Shown piece after piece: positions 17,145 through 26,552 of a stretch of DNA of 64,000 bases. Position 1 is the first letter of the stretch; the number at the start of each line of letters is the position of its first letter. The stretch spans positions 1 to 64,000 of the forward strand of contig JACKNM010000023.1 of NCBI GenBank assembly GCA_024234875.1. The letters are read 5' to 3'. The DNA is from Ectothiorhodospiraceae bacterium. Lineage in GTDB: Bacteria > Pseudomonadota > Gammaproteobacteria > HK1. Position numbers and translations under genes: made by a program. The notes beneath the pieces were generated by a model that did no database searches, had not been told where the DNA came from, and saw only the letters and a program-made list of their open reading frames with translations.

Positions 17145-19853
17145 TCAGTGCGCCTCGTCCCAGTTGCCCCCGACACCCGCCTCCACCACCAGCGGCACGG
17201 CGAGGTCGGCGGCCGAGGCCATGAGATCGACCACGCGCTCGCGCACCGGATCGATCGCGTCCTCGGCGACCTCGAACACCAGCTCGTCGTGGACCTGCAT
17301 CACCATCCTCGCGTCGACCGTGCCATCGCCGAGCCAGGCGTCGATGCGGATCATCGCGCGCTTGATGATGTCCGCCGCCGTCCCCTGCATCGGCGCGTTG
17401 ATCGCGGTGCGCTCGGCGTACTGGCGCCGCTGCGCGTTGCGCGAGTTGATCTCGGGCACGTGCAGGCGACGCCCGAACACCGTCTCGACGTAACCCTGGT
17501 CACGCGCCCGCTCGCGCATCGCCTCCATGAAGTCCTTCACACCCGGGTAGCGGGAGAAATAGAGATCGACGTACCCCTGCGCCTCCTGCCTGCCGATCCC
17601 GAGCTGACGCCCGAGGCCGAACGCCGACATGCCGTAGATCAGCCCGAAGTTGATCGCCTTGGCGCGCCGGCGCTGCTCCGCATCGACGTCGGTCAACGCC
17701 ACCCCGAACACCTCGGCCGCGGTCGCGCGATGGATGTCCTTGCCGGCGGCGAACGCCTTGAGCAGGCCCTGGTCGCCCGACAGATGCGCCATGATGCGCA
17801 GCTCGATCTGCGAGTAGTCGGCGGCGAGGATGCGGTACCCGGGCTCGGCCACGAACGCACGCCGGATGCGTCGACCCTCGGGCTTGCGCACCGGGATGTT
17901 CTGCAGGTTCGGCTCCGTCGACGACAGCCGTCCGGTCGACGCGACCGCCTGCTGGTAGCTGGTGTGGACACGACCGGTGGCGGGGTTGATGCGCCCGGGC
18001 AACGCGTCGGTGTAGGTCGACTTCAGCTTCGACATCTCCCGGTGCTCGAGGATGAGCCCGGGCAGCGGATAGTCGTGGGCCAGCTCCGACAACACCGACT
18101 CCGCGGTCGACGGCTGACCGGTGGGCGTCTTGGCGAGCACCGGTAGCCCGAGCTTGTCGAACAGGATCGCCTGAATCTGCTTCGGCGAGCCGAGGTTGAA
18201 CGCCTCGCCGGCAGCGTCGTGTGCCTGCTTCTCGAGCTCGTCGATCCGCTCGGCGAGCTCTGCGCTCTGCTGTGCGAGCATGCGGGCGTCCACCCGCACC
18301 CCGGTGCGCTCCATCCGCGACAGCACCGGCACCAGCGGCATCTCGACCTCGACCAGCAGCCGCTCGAGCGAGGGCTCGGCGGCGAGCTTCGGCCACAGCG
18401 CGCGGTGCAGGCGCATGGTGACCTCGGCATCCTCGGCCGCGTACGGGCCGGCCTGCTCGAGCGCCACCTGGTCGAAGGTCACCTGCTTCGCGCCCTTGCC
18501 GGCCACGTCCTCGAAGTGGATGGTGCGATGGCCGAGATACTTCAGCGCCAGCGCGTCCATGTCATGGCGGGTCGCGGTGCTGTCGAGCACGTACGACTCC
18601 AGCATGGTGTCGAAGCGCACCCCGGCGAGCGCCACCCCGTGGCGGGCGAGGACGCTCATGTCGTACTTCAGGTTCTGCCCGACCTTGGCGCGCGTCTCGT
18701 CCTCGAGCAACGGCCGCAACGCCTCGAGCACCTCGTCGCGTGAGAGCTGCGCCGGCGCGTCCGGGTAGTCGTGGGCGACCGGCACGTACGCGGCCTCCCC
18801 CGGCGCGACGCAGAACGACACCCCGACCAGATCCGCCTGCATGTAGTCGAGGCTGGTGGTCTCGGTGTCGAAGGCGAACAGCTCGGCGTCGGCGAGCCGC
18901 GCGAGCCAGTGCTCGAGCCGCGCGCGCTCGAGCACCGTCTCGTAGGTGGCTGCGTCGGCGGCGCCCTGTGGGGCCTCGTCCGCGCCGGCGTCCTCGTCGG
19001 CCAGCAACTCGGAGAGCCAGGTCTTGAACTCGAGCTCGGCGTAGAGCTCGCGCAACCGCTCGCGGTCGGGGTCGCCGATCACGAGATCGTCCAGACCGAC
19101 GTCGAGCTCGACGTCGGTGCGGATGGTCACCAGCTCGCGCGACAGCGGGAGCTGCTCGAGGCTGTCGCGGAGGTACTCGCCCACCTTGCCCTTGATCTCG
19201 TCGGCATGGGCGACGATCTCGTCGAGGCTGCCATGGGTCGCAAGCCACTTCGCGGCAGTCTTCGGCCCGACCTTCGGCACCCCCGGGACGTTGTCCACGG
19301 TGTCACCGATGAGGGCGAGATAGTCGACGATGCGCTCGGGCGGCACGCCGAACTTCGCCTCGACTCCGGCGGGGTCGAGCGAGGTGCCGTCCATGGTGTT
19401 CTCGAGCACCACGCGGTCGGTGACGAGCTGGGCCATGTCCTTGTCGCCGGTCGACATCAAGACGCGAAGACCGGCCTCGGCGCCCTGCCGCGCGAGGGTT
19501 CCGATGACGTCGTCGGCCTCGACCCCGGCCACCGAGAGGAGAGGCAGCCCGAGCGCCCGCACCAGCGCGTGGATGGTCGGGATCTGCGCCCTCAGCTCGT
19601 CCGGCATGGGCGCGCGCGTGGCCTTGTACTCGGCGTACATCTCGTCGCGGAACGTCTTGCCGGGGGCGTCGAACACCACCGCCACGCGGCACGGCCCGTG
19701 CTGCGCCAGCAGCCGTCGCAGCATGTTCGCGATGCCGTAGGTGGCGCCGGTCGGGTCGCCCTTGGAGTTGGTGAGCGACGGCATCGCGTGGAACGCGCGA
19801 TAGAGGTACGAGGAACCGTCGACGAGGACGAGGGTGTCGGGCTGATCGGACAT
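17145..19853 (-). CDS. polA: DNA polymerase I
   Basis: A 902-residue polymerase for Okazaki-fragment maturation and repair. The 5' nuclease domain opens with LVLVDGSSYLYRAFHA and holds GDKDMAQLV. The 3'-5' proofreading domain keeps its acids in FAFDTETTSLD and GQNLKYDMSVL, so proofreading should be active. The polymerase domain shows DYSQIELRIMAHLSGD (motif A), RRRAKAINFGLIYGMS (motif B/O-helix) and QVHDELVFEV (motif C). Length is normal (E. coli 928). ATG 19853 matches the family start. Divergent from the LOG-family gene across 73 bases. Confidence 0.98.
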   Translation of the reverse strand: MSDQPDTLVLVDGSSYLYRAFHAMPSLTNSKGDPTGATYGIANMLRRLLAQHGPCRVAVVFDAPGKTFRDEMYAEYKATRAPMPDELRAQIPTIHALVRALGLPLLSVAGVEADDVIGTLARQGAEAGLRVLMSTGDKDMAQLVTDRVVLENTMDGTSLDPAGVEAKFGVPPERIVDYLALIGDTVDNVPGVPKVGPKTAAKWLATHGSLDEIVAHADEIKGKVGEYLRDSLEQLPLSRELVTIRTDVELDVGLDDLVIGDPDRERLRELYAELEFKTWLSELLADEDAGADEAPQGAADAATYETVLERARLEHWLARLADAELFAFDTETTSLDYMQADLVGVSFCVAPGEAAYVPVAHDYPDAPAQLSRDEVLEALRPLLEDETRAKVGQNLKYDMSVLARHGVALAGVRFDTMLESYVLDSTATRHDMDALALKYLGHRTIHFEDVAGKGAKQVTFDQVALEQAGPYAAEDAEVTMRLHRALWPKLAAEPSLERLLVEVEMPLVPVLSRMERTGVRVDARMLAQQSAELAERIDELEKQAHDAAGEAFNLGSPKQIQAILFDKLGLPVLAKTPTGQPSTAESVLSELAHDYPLPGLILEHREMSKLKSTYTDALPGRINPATGRVHTSYQQAVASTGRLSSTEPNLQNIPVRKPEGRRIRRAFVAEPGYRILAADYSQIELRIMAHLSGDQGLLKAFAAGKDIHRATAAEVFGVALTDVDAEQRRRAKAINFGLIYGMSAFGLGRQLGIGRQEAQGYVDLYFSRYPGVKDFMEAMRERARDQGYVETVFGRRLHVPEINSRNAQRRQYAERTAINAPMQGTAADIIKRAMIRIDAWLGDGTVDARMVMQVHDELVFEVAEDAIDPVRERVVDLMASAADLAVPLVVEAGVGGNWDEAH

Positions 19854-19926
19854 GGGCGGGCCTTGGGCGGTGCTATCGTATTCGGGCGACCGATGGGGTC
19901 GGTAGCGTACGGGAAGGAACGAGACG

Positions 19927-20655
19927 ATGGCCAGCGCACCCGAGGAACCGACACGCCCGAGCCTGCGCCCACCCGACGAGGCCGCCCTGGTGCGCGAGTC
20001 CTGGAAGGTGTTCCAGATCATGGCCGAGTTCGTGGAGGGCTTCGAGCGGCTGTCGAGCATCCGCCCCTCGGTCAGCATCTTCGGCTCCGCCCGCACGCCA
20101 CCGGACCACCCGTACTATCGCCTCGCCGAGACCATCGCCCGCCAGCTCTCCGATGCCGGTTTCGCGGTGGTGAGCGGGGGTGGGCCGGGAATCATGGAGG
20201 CCGCCAACAAGGGTGCGTTCGCCGGCAAGTCGGCGAGCGTCGGCCTCAACATCACCCTCCCGCACGAGCAACTGGCCAACGAGTACCAGGACGTCTCGCT
20301 CAACTTTCGGCACTTCTTCACCCGCAAGGTGATGTTCGTGAAGTACGCGTCCGCCTACGTCGTGCTTCCCGGCGGTTTCGGAACCCTCGACGAGCTGGCC
20401 GAGATCCTGACTCTGGTGCAGACCGGCAAGAGTCAGCGCATCCCGATCATCCTGGTGCACGCGCCGTTCTGGCGCGGGCTACTCGACTGGATCCGTGCGA
20501 CCATGGTCGCCGAGCGCACCATCGCCCCCGAGGACCTGGACCTGATCCAGGTCGTGGACAGGCCCGAGGAGGTGGTCGATGCTATTTTCTCGCACTACGA
20601 ATCCCGCGGATTCGAGCCTTCGGCGGCGGAGCGCGAGATGCTCATGTACCTTTGA
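19927..20655 (+). CDS. LOG-family protein (TIGR00730; cytokinin-riboside-phosphate phosphoribohydrolase type)
   Basis: A 242-residue Rossmann-fold protein of the lysine-decarboxylase-like LOG family. The signatures are GGGPGIMEAANKGA near residue 80 and PGGFGTLDELAE near residue 147, which form the nucleotide-monophosphate hydrolase site. Members cleave the N-glycosidic bond of nucleoside 5'-monophosphates; the bacterial physiological substrate is usually not known. It has about 25 extra residues before the core. Upstream GGAAGG is a clear ribosome binding site. It is divergent from polA and followed by the DUF2782 gene 114 bases later. Confidence 0.92.
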   Translation: MASAPEEPTRPSLRPPDEAALVRESWKVFQIMAEFVEGFERLSSIRPSVSIFGSARTPPDHPYYRLAETIARQLSDAGFAVVSGGGPGIMEAANKGAFAGKSASVGLNITLPHEQLANEYQDVSLNFRHFFTRKVMFVKYASAYVVLPGGFGTLDELAEILTLVQTGKSQRIPIILVHAPFWRGLLDWIRATMVAERTIAPEDLDLIQVVDRPEEVVDAIFSHYESRGFEPSAAEREMLMYL

Positions 20656-20769
20656 CGGCGCTGTGGCGAGGGAGCGGGCAGCCTGACCACGAGCCCAGGC
20701 CCTCAGCCCCACGCGACGGCCGGAACGCCCGTCCCGAGCCCTGCGACCAGCTCGAGTGGAGTCGACACC

Positions 20770-21114
20770 ATGCGGATCCCAGCCACCCTCTCCGGCCTCG
20801 CCATGCTCGTCGCCGCGGGCGCCGCCGCCCAGTCGACGCCGGAGGGGCTGCAGCCCGTTCCCGAGCCGCCGCCACCGCCCGAGCGTGTGGAGAGCGGCGA
20901 GCCGCTCGAGCCCGACGTGCGCATCGTGCGCGAGGACGGCAAGACGGTGACCGAGTACCGGGTCAACGGCCGGCTCACCGCGATCAAGGTCGAGCCCGAC
21001 GGCTTCCCCGCCTACTACCTGATCGACACCGATGGGGACGGCAAGCTCGAGACGCGCTCGGCGCACATCGATCGCAGCTTCATCGTGCCGCAGTGGGCGA
21101 TCTTCAGCTGGTAG
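20770..21114 (+). CDS. DUF2782 family exported protein
   Basis: A 114-residue protein with a Sec signal peptide (hydrophobic core at residues 8-18, likely cleavage after AAAQ or nearby), a short Pro-rich segment, and then the DUF2782 core: VRIVREDGKTVTEYRVNGRL, MIKV-type IKVEPDGFPAYYLID, and the closing VPQWAIFSW. The family is small, periplasmic and of unknown function, and is typically found next to polA in gammaproteobacteria, as here. It converges with mgtE. Confidence 0.88.
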   Translation: MRIPATLSGLAMLVAAGAAAQSTPEGLQPVPEPPPPPERVESGEPLEPDVRIVREDGKTVTEYRVNGRLTAIKVEPDGFPAYYLIDTDGDGKLETRSAHIDRSFIVPQWAIFSW

Positions 21115-21138
21115 CCGACGGCGCGGCCGCTCACCCGG

Positions 21139-22497
21139 TCACGAGAGCAACAACAGCGTCCCCAACCCGAGGAAGGTGGTGAAGCCGACGACGTCGGTGA
21201 CGGTGGTCAGGACCACGCCGCCGGCGAGCGCCGGATCCACCCCGAACCGGCGCATGGCGATGGGTAGCAGCGCACCGGAGAAGGCGGCCACCACCAGGTT
21301 GACCACCAGCGCGATCGCCACCACCACACCGATCACCGGATCGCCGAACCACCAGTGGGCGACCAGCCCGACCACCACGGCCCAGATGGCGCTGTTCAGG
21401 AGCCCGACCAGCACCTCCTTGTTGAGCAGCGGGCCGACGTTCCCCGATCCGATCTGACCCAGGGCCATCGCGCGAATGAACACCGTCAGGGTCTGACTGC
21501 CGGCGATGCCACCCATGCTCGCGACCACCGGCATCAGGACCGCGAGCGCCACCACCTTCTCGATCGTCGCCTCGAACAACCCGATCACCCACGACGCGAG
21601 TAGCGCGGTGGCGAGGTTCACGCCCAGCCACACCGTGCGCCGTCTCGAGGTGACCAGGACCGGGGCGAACATGTCGTCCTCCTCGTCGAGGCCGGCCATC
21701 GACATGATCGAGTGCTCGGCCTCACCGCGGATGACGTCGACCACGTCGTCGATGGTGATTCGACCGATGAGACGCCCGGCCTCGTCGACCACCGGGGCGG
21801 AGATGAGGTTGCGCTGCTCGAACAGCCTGGCGACCTCGTTGGCCTCGAGGTCGGCCGGAATCGCCGGGGTCTCGGTGCGCAGCAGCTCGTTCACCTCGGT
21901 CTCGGGGTCGGCGGTGATCACGTCCGCGAGGCGCATCTCGCCCTCGAATCGGTTCTCGCGATCGACGACGTAGAGACGGTTGGTCTTCTCGGGGATCTCG
22001 CCGCGCCGGCGCAAGTAGCGCTGCACCACCTCGATGGTCACGTCCTTGCGGATGGTGACCACGTCGACGTTCATCAGACCGCCGGCGGTGTCCTCGTCGT
22101 AGGCGAGGATGGACTCGATCCGGACGCGCTCCTGCGCGTCCATGGCGCGGAGCACCTCGTCGATGACGTCCTCGGGCAGGTCCTGCAGCAGGTCGGCCGC
22201 GTCGTCGTCGTCGACGGTGCTCGCGATGGCGGCCAGGGTTGCCGGCGCCATCCGCAGCATGCGCGGCGTGCGCACCGAGTCCTCGACCTCCGCCAGCACC
22301 TCGGAGTAGAGGTCGGGATCGATGAGCTCCCAGACGGTGTCGCGGTCGGCGACCGGGAGCGACTCGAGGAGGTCCGCGATCTCCGCCGGATGGAGGGCGG
22401 CGATGATCGTGCGCGCCTCGTCGAGCGCGCCCTCCTCGAGAGCGTCGATCAGCCGGTCCAGCAGGCTCGGCGCGTCGACTTGCTCGGCATCGGTCAT
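21139..22497 (-). CDS. mgtE: MgtE-type magnesium transporter
   Basis: A 452-residue Mg2+ channel. Order of domains: N-terminal superhelical MgtE_N domain (about 20-130, with AADLLQDLPEDV), tandem CBS domains (about 135-255), a connecting plug helix, and five membrane helices (about 285-450) with the pore block PVVASMGGIAGSQT. The acidic N-domain/CBS unit senses cytosolic Mg2+ and closes the pore. ATG 22497 is chosen because it gives the usual length; an in-frame ATG 24 codons upstream would add an unusual tail. It follows the PTS genes ptsH-ptsI, a known gammaproteobacterial arrangement. Confidence 0.95.
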   Translation of the reverse strand: MTDAEQVDAPSLLDRLIDALEEGALDEARTIIAALHPAEIADLLESLPVADRDTVWELIDPDLYSEVLAEVEDSVRTPRMLRMAPATLAAIASTVDDDDAADLLQDLPEDVIDEVLRAMDAQERVRIESILAYDEDTAGGLMNVDVVTIRKDVTIEVVQRYLRRRGEIPEKTNRLYVVDRENRFEGEMRLADVITADPETEVNELLRTETPAIPADLEANEVARLFEQRNLISAPVVDEAGRLIGRITIDDVVDVIRGEAEHSIMSMAGLDEEDDMFAPVLVTSRRRTVWLGVNLATALLASWVIGLFEATIEKVVALAVLMPVVASMGGIAGSQTLTVFIRAMALGQIGSGNVGPLLNKEVLVGLLNSAIWAVVVGLVAHWWFGDPVIGVVVAIALVVNLVVAAFSGALLPIAMRRFGVDPALAGGVVLTTVTDVVGFTTFLGLGTLLLLS

Positions 22498-22587
22498 GAC
22501 GACACCTCGAGGGAGGGGGATGGTCGGGTGAGGTCGGTCGGAGCGGCGACCCGGCGTGAGCCTGGTCACCGGGCGGACGAGGGGGAC

Positions 22588-22593
22588 ATTGTA
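22588..22593 (-). promoter_or_regulatory. Possible -10 element for mgtE
   Basis: TACAAT on the minus strand, in a short AT-rich patch right after a GC hairpin (about 22598-22614) that follows ptsI. The -35 region is poor. Suggests mgtE may have its own promoter besides read-through from ptsI. Confidence 0.3.
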
Positions 22594-22630
22594 GTTTGCG
22601 CGGCGCCGCCGCGCACATCTCGGGCCGCCG

Positions 22631-24376
22631 TCAGGCCGCCATGCCGCGGTTCAACGCCTCCAGAACCGCGTCGCGAGTCTCCACTCGCCCGGCGCGGACC
22701 AGGCGGCGCGCGAGCCGGCGCGCCTCGTGAGTATCGCATTCGACGATTGCCTGCTTGACCTCCAGCAACGCCCCGGGATGGACGCTGAATTCCTGCAGGC
22801 CGAGCCCGAGCAGCAGGCGCGTGTAGCGGGCGTCGCCCGCCATCTCGCCGCACATCGCCACCGGGATCCCGGCCTTGCGACCGGCCTCGATGGTTCCGCT
22901 GACCAGCCGCAGCACCGCCGGGTGCAACGGGTCGTAGAGGTAGTTCACCTCGTCGTCGACGCGGTCGATGGCAATCGTGTACTGGATGAGGTCGTTGGTC
23001 CCGATCGACATGAAGTCCACGTGGCGCGCGAACAGGTCGGCGCAGATGGCGGCCGCCGGGACCTCGATCATCACCCCGATGGGCAGACTCGGGTCGAACG
23101 GCTGCCCGCGCGCGACGAGCTCTCCCCGGCAGCGCTCGATCATCTCGAGCGTCTGCATCAGCTCGGCGACCCCGGAGATCATCGGCAGCATCAGTCGCAC
23201 CGGTCCACGCGCCGAGGCCCGCAGGATGGCCCGAAGCTGCGGCAGGAACAGGTTCTGCTCCTTCAGGCACAGGCGGATGGCGCGCAGACCCAGCGCCGGG
23301 TTCAGGGTCGCCGGTGCCGCGGCCTTGGCGCCGTCGAGCTGCTTGTCCGCGCCGATGTCGAGGGTGCGGATGGTGATCGGCGCGCCACGCAGCACGCTGA
23401 TCATCTCGCAATAGGCCGCGTACTGCTCCTCCTCGTCCGGCGGTACCGCACGGTTCATGAACAGGTACTCGGTGCGATAGAGCCCGACCCCGGTCGCGCC
23501 CTCCTTGCGCGCGGTGAGCGCATCGGCCGGCAGCTCGACGTTGGCGTGCAGGTGCACCGCCTCGCCGTCACGGGTCACCGCCGGCGCGCGCCGGAGCCGA
23601 CTGCGGGTCGAGCGGATGCGCGCGATCTCGAGCCGCCGCGCCCGGAAGTGGCGCAGCACCGCCGGCTTCGGCGACGCCATCACCACGCCCTGGCGCCCGT
23701 CGACCACCACCAGCTCGTCGTCTGCGAGCAGGCGAAAGCCGTCGTGCAGGCCGACCACCGCCGGGATGCGCAGGCTGCGGGCGAGGATCGCAGCGTGGGA
23801 GTTCGGACCACCGTACTGGGTCACGAACGCGACCACGCCCTGGTGCTGCATCAGCAGCGTGTCGGCGGGGGTCAGATCGTCGACCAGGACCACTCGCCCG
23901 GCGAGCCGCTTGGCGCGCGCCGACGCCTCGCCCTCGGTGCCGAGCAGGATGCGCTGGACGCGGTCGACGACATGGTCCACGTCGTCACGCCGCGAGCGCA
24001 GGTACGCGTCCTCCATCGCATCGAACACCGACACCAGCGCGTCGCGCTGCAGCTTGAGCGCCCACTCGGCGTTGCACCGCCGCTCGCGGATGATCCGCAC
24101 CGGGGCGCTGGTGATGCTCGCGTCCTGGAGCATGAGGAGGTGGGTATCGATGAAGGCGGAGACGTCGGTGGCGTCACCGCTGGCCACCCGACGACCGAGT
24201 CGCTCGAGCTCGGTGCGGGCGCGGCGCACCGCGCGCCGAAACCGCCCGACCTCGTCGTTGACCTCCTCGGGCGCAATCGCGCGCTCCGCCACCTCGGCGC
24301 GACCGCGCTCGAGCAGACGGATGCGGCCGATCGCGATCCCCTTCGAGGCACCGATGCCGTTGAGCGCGAAGGTCAT
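22631..24376 (-). CDS. ptsI: PTS enzyme I (phosphoenolpyruvate-protein phosphotransferase)
   Basis: A 581-residue enzyme I. It takes phosphate from PEP and passes it to HPr. The N-terminal part binds HPr; the phosphohistidine block reads GGPNSHAAILARSLRIPAVVG, and the C-terminal PEP barrel shows GLYRTEYLFM, TIRTLDIGADKQL, NPALGLRAIRLCL, MIEVPAAA, SIGTNDLIQYT and VAMCGEMAGD. The NS before the active His replaces the TS of E. coli PtsI, as in many proteobacterial regulatory PTS. It is 22 bases downstream of HPr. There is no sugar permease gene near, so the role is probably regulatory. Confidence 0.95.
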   Translation of the reverse strand: MTFALNGIGASKGIAIGRIRLLERGRAEVAERAIAPEEVNDEVGRFRRAVRRARTELERLGRRVASGDATDVSAFIDTHLLMLQDASITSAPVRIIRERRCNAEWALKLQRDALVSVFDAMEDAYLRSRRDDVDHVVDRVQRILLGTEGEASARAKRLAGRVVLVDDLTPADTLLMQHQGVVAFVTQYGGPNSHAAILARSLRIPAVVGLHDGFRLLADDELVVVDGRQGVVMASPKPAVLRHFRARRLEIARIRSTRSRLRRAPAVTRDGEAVHLHANVELPADALTARKEGATGVGLYRTEYLFMNRAVPPDEEEQYAAYCEMISVLRGAPITIRTLDIGADKQLDGAKAAAPATLNPALGLRAIRLCLKEQNLFLPQLRAILRASARGPVRLMLPMISGVAELMQTLEMIERCRGELVARGQPFDPSLPIGVMIEVPAAAICADLFARHVDFMSIGTNDLIQYTIAIDRVDDEVNYLYDPLHPAVLRLVSGTIEAGRKAGIPVAMCGEMAGDARYTRLLLGLGLQEFSVHPGALLEVKQAIVECDTHEARRLARRLVRAGRVETRDAVLEALNRGMAA

Positions 24377-24398
24377 CCGTCCATCCTCTCCACGCCGC

Positions 24399-24668
24399 TC
24401 ACTCGTCCTCGCCGAACCGGTCGGCGAGAAGTGCCTCGAGCGCGTCCAGCGCCGCATCCGCGTCGTCGCCCTCGGCCTCGACCTCGATCGCGGTGCCGCG
24501 CGCCGCACCGAGGGAGAGCACGCCGAAGATGCTCTTGCCGTCGGCCTCCTTGGACTCGCGCCGAACGCGCACCGTGGCGCCGAACCGGTTGGCGACGGTC
24601 ACGAATTTCGAGGCCGCACGCGCGTGCATGCCGAGCTTGTTGACCACGGGCAGAGTGCGGCTGGGCAT
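24399..24668 (-). CDS. ptsH: HPr family phosphocarrier protein
   Basis: An 89-residue HPr. The active histidine is in NKLGMHARAASKFV (His15 by family numbering). The regulatory serine region reads DGKSIFGVLSLGA, so an HPr-kinase target serine is present, although no hprK is in the window. HPr relays phosphate from enzyme I to EIIA proteins. The start is 5 bases after the hemD stop, so it is probably transcribed with hemC-hemD. The name ptsH is used broadly; it may equally be an Npr/PtsO-type protein. Confidence 0.92.
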   Translation of the reverse strand: MPSRTLPVVNKLGMHARAASKFVTVANRFGATVRVRRESKEADGKSIFGVLSLGAARGTAIEVEAEGDDADAALDALEALLADRFGEDE

Positions 24669-24673
24669 CGCCC

Positions 24674-25480
24674 CTATCCCCTCGCGACCGCGCCGCATAC
24701 CGCGCGCGCGAGCGCCTCGTCGCCGGCGCCGTCGGCGACCACCGGCCGACGGCGCGGCGCAAGCGGCGCGAGCGCCGCGCCGACCCGCTCGCTCACCACC
24801 ACGTAGCACACCGCGGCCGCCCATTCGGGCGCGTCCGCGCCGAGCTGCCGCGCGAAGTTCTCGGCCGCCTCGGCGCTGGTGATGACCACCACGTCGAGCG
24901 CGCGCTCGCGAATGCGCTCGCGCAACCGCGCCCCGACCGGCGGCGGGGGCACGCGCCGGTAGACCCTCGCGACCGTGACCTCGGCGCCACGAGCGCGAAG
25001 CCCGTCCTCCAGATCGGGCAGGCCACCCTGGCCCTTCACCACCAGGATCCGCCTCCCGGCCACCATGGCGCTCGCGAGCGCCGGGTGGGCGAGCAGCGCC
25101 CGCGCGCTCGCACCGCGCGTCGGCACCACCGTCACCACCAGACCGTGCGCCTCGAGCGCCCGGCGAGTGCCCTCACCCACCGCCGCGATCGCCCGCCCGG
25201 CCAGCGCCGCGCCGGTGCCGGCCGCCGCGAGGCCGTGCTCCACCGCGCTCGGACTGACGAAGGCGACGAGCGCGTAGCGGGCCATGTCGGCCAGGGCGGC
25301 CCTCGCGTCGGCATCGGCGCACGGCTCGATGGCCAACATCGGTGCCCACTCGACATGCGCGCCGGCGGCACGCAGCCGTTCCACCAGACCCTCGCCGCGT
25401 CCCGCCGGGCGGGTCACCAGCACGCCGACACCCGCGAGCGGCGCCGCGCGCCGGGACGGCAGCGCCTCAGCTGGCGGCAT
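24674..25480 (-). CDS. hemD: Uroporphyrinogen-III synthase
   Basis: A 268-residue HemD, which closes and rearranges hydroxymethylbilane to uroporphyrinogen III. The family diverges strongly; support comes from the N-terminal GVGVLVTRPAGRGEGLVERL block, FVSPSAVEHG near residue 98, AVGEGTRRAL, a mid KGQGGLPDLEDGLRARGAEV, and VVITSAEAAENFARQL, plus the position after hemC. ATG 25480 overlaps the hemC stop by 14 bases. No hemX or hemY follows; the next gene is HPr. Confidence 0.9.
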   Translation of the reverse strand: MPPAEALPSRRAAPLAGVGVLVTRPAGRGEGLVERLRAAGAHVEWAPMLAIEPCADADARAALADMARYALVAFVSPSAVEHGLAAAGTGAALAGRAIAAVGEGTRRALEAHGLVVTVVPTRGASARALLAHPALASAMVAGRRILVVKGQGGLPDLEDGLRARGAEVTVARVYRRVPPPPVGARLRERIRERALDVVVITSAEAAENFARQLGADAPEWAAAVCYVVVSERVGAALAPLAPRRRPVVADGAGDEALARAVCGAVARG

Positions 25481-26405
25481 AGACCGCTTCCAGGATTGCG
25501 CCGGCACCCTGCGCGAGGAGCGACTCGGCGACCTCGTTCCCCAGTGCCTCGGGGGCGATCCGCGGACCGGAGGCGGCCGCACGCAACACCGTCGCGCCGT
25601 CGAGGCTCGCCACCAGCCCGCGCAGGCGCAGGGTGTCGCCGTCGAGCTCCGCGTGACCGGCGATCGGCACCTGGCAGCCGCCGGCCAGACGGCGATTCAT
25701 CGCCCGTTCCGCGGCCACCCGACAGGCGGTCTCGGAGTCGGCGAGCGGTGCGATGCACGCCGCCACCGCCGCGTCGTCGACCCGGCATTCGATCCCGAGC
25801 GCTCCCTGGCCCACCGCTGGCAGCATGATGTCGGTGGGGAATGCATACGCGATGCGCGCCGCGAGCCCCAGCCGCTCGAGACCCGAGCAGGCGAGGACGA
25901 TGGCCTCGAAGTCGCCGGCGTCGAGCTTGCCGAGCCGGGTGCCGACACCACCACGCAGATCCACCAGCTCGAGATCGGGACGAGCCGCCGCGAGCTGGCA
26001 CTTGCGGCGCAGGCTGGAGGTGCCGACCCGCGCGCCCGGCGGCAGCGCGTCGAGGCTCCGGTGGCGTGCGCTGACCAGCGCGTCGCGGGGATCGGCACGG
26101 TCGAGCACGATCGGCAGGTGCAGTCCCTCCGGCAGGTCGACCGGCACGTCCTTCATCGAGTGCACCGCGATGTCCGCGCGGCCATCGAGCATCGCCGCCT
26201 CCAACTCCTTCACGAACAACCCCTTGCCGCCGACCTTGGCGAGCGGGGCGTCGAGGAGCTTGTCGCCCTCGGTGCGCATCGGCACGAGGTCGACGGCGAG
26301 CCCGGGCCAGCGCGCGCGCAGCAGCGACGCCACGTGCTCGGCCTGCCACAGGGCGAGCGGACTGGCGCGGGTCGCGATACGCACACGGGTGGTCGGGGCG
26401 GGCAT
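25467..26405 (-). CDS. hemC: Porphobilinogen deaminase (hydroxymethylbilane synthase)
   Basis: A 312-residue enzyme that joins four porphobilinogens. Seen: RIATRASPLALWQAEHV, VGGKGLFVKELEAAM, AVHSMKDVPVDLPEGL, GTSSLRRKCQL, PAVGQGALGIECR, and the cofactor cysteine in RRLAGGCQVPI. The usual RGNVDTRL reads RGGVGTRL, a mild departure. ATG 26405 has a good ribosome binding site (GAGGAA). Divergent from gshB; a promoter is proposed at 26463-26492. Confidence 0.96.
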   Translation of the reverse strand: MPAPTTRVRIATRASPLALWQAEHVASLLRARWPGLAVDLVPMRTEGDKLLDAPLAKVGGKGLFVKELEAAMLDGRADIAVHSMKDVPVDLPEGLHLPIVLDRADPRDALVSARHRSLDALPPGARVGTSSLRRKCQLAAARPDLELVDLRGGVGTRLGKLDAGDFEAIVLACSGLERLGLAARIAYAFPTDIMLPAVGQGALGIECRVDDAAVAACIAPLADSETACRVAAERAMNRRLAGGCQVPIAGHAELDGDTLRLRGLVASLDGATVLRAAASGPRIAPEALGNEVAESLLAQGAGAILEAVYAAS

Positions 26406-26462
26406 CGGGCTTCCTCTACTGTCGCGCATGGGTGCCGCGGGCGACGCGGCCCGAGCCCGGCA

Positions 26463-26492
26463 ATGCTACGGAGCGACACCGGTCGGGTGCAA
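26463..26492 (-). promoter_or_regulatory. Predicted promoter of the hemC operon
   Basis: On the minus strand TTGCAC (26492-26487) and TAGCAT (26468-26463) are 18 bases apart. The transcript would start near 26456 and read into hemC-hemD and perhaps on into the PTS genes. Confidence 0.35.
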
Positions 26493-26552
26493 ACGGCCAG
26501 GGCTTGCGGTAACGTCGGCCCCTTGTTCGTACGCACACGGGAAGGCAGCCGG

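Noticed and set aside
22631..24668. A sugar-uptake PTS
   Set aside because: Only HPr and enzyme I are present; no EIIA, EIIB or EIIC and no catabolic gene adjoins them.
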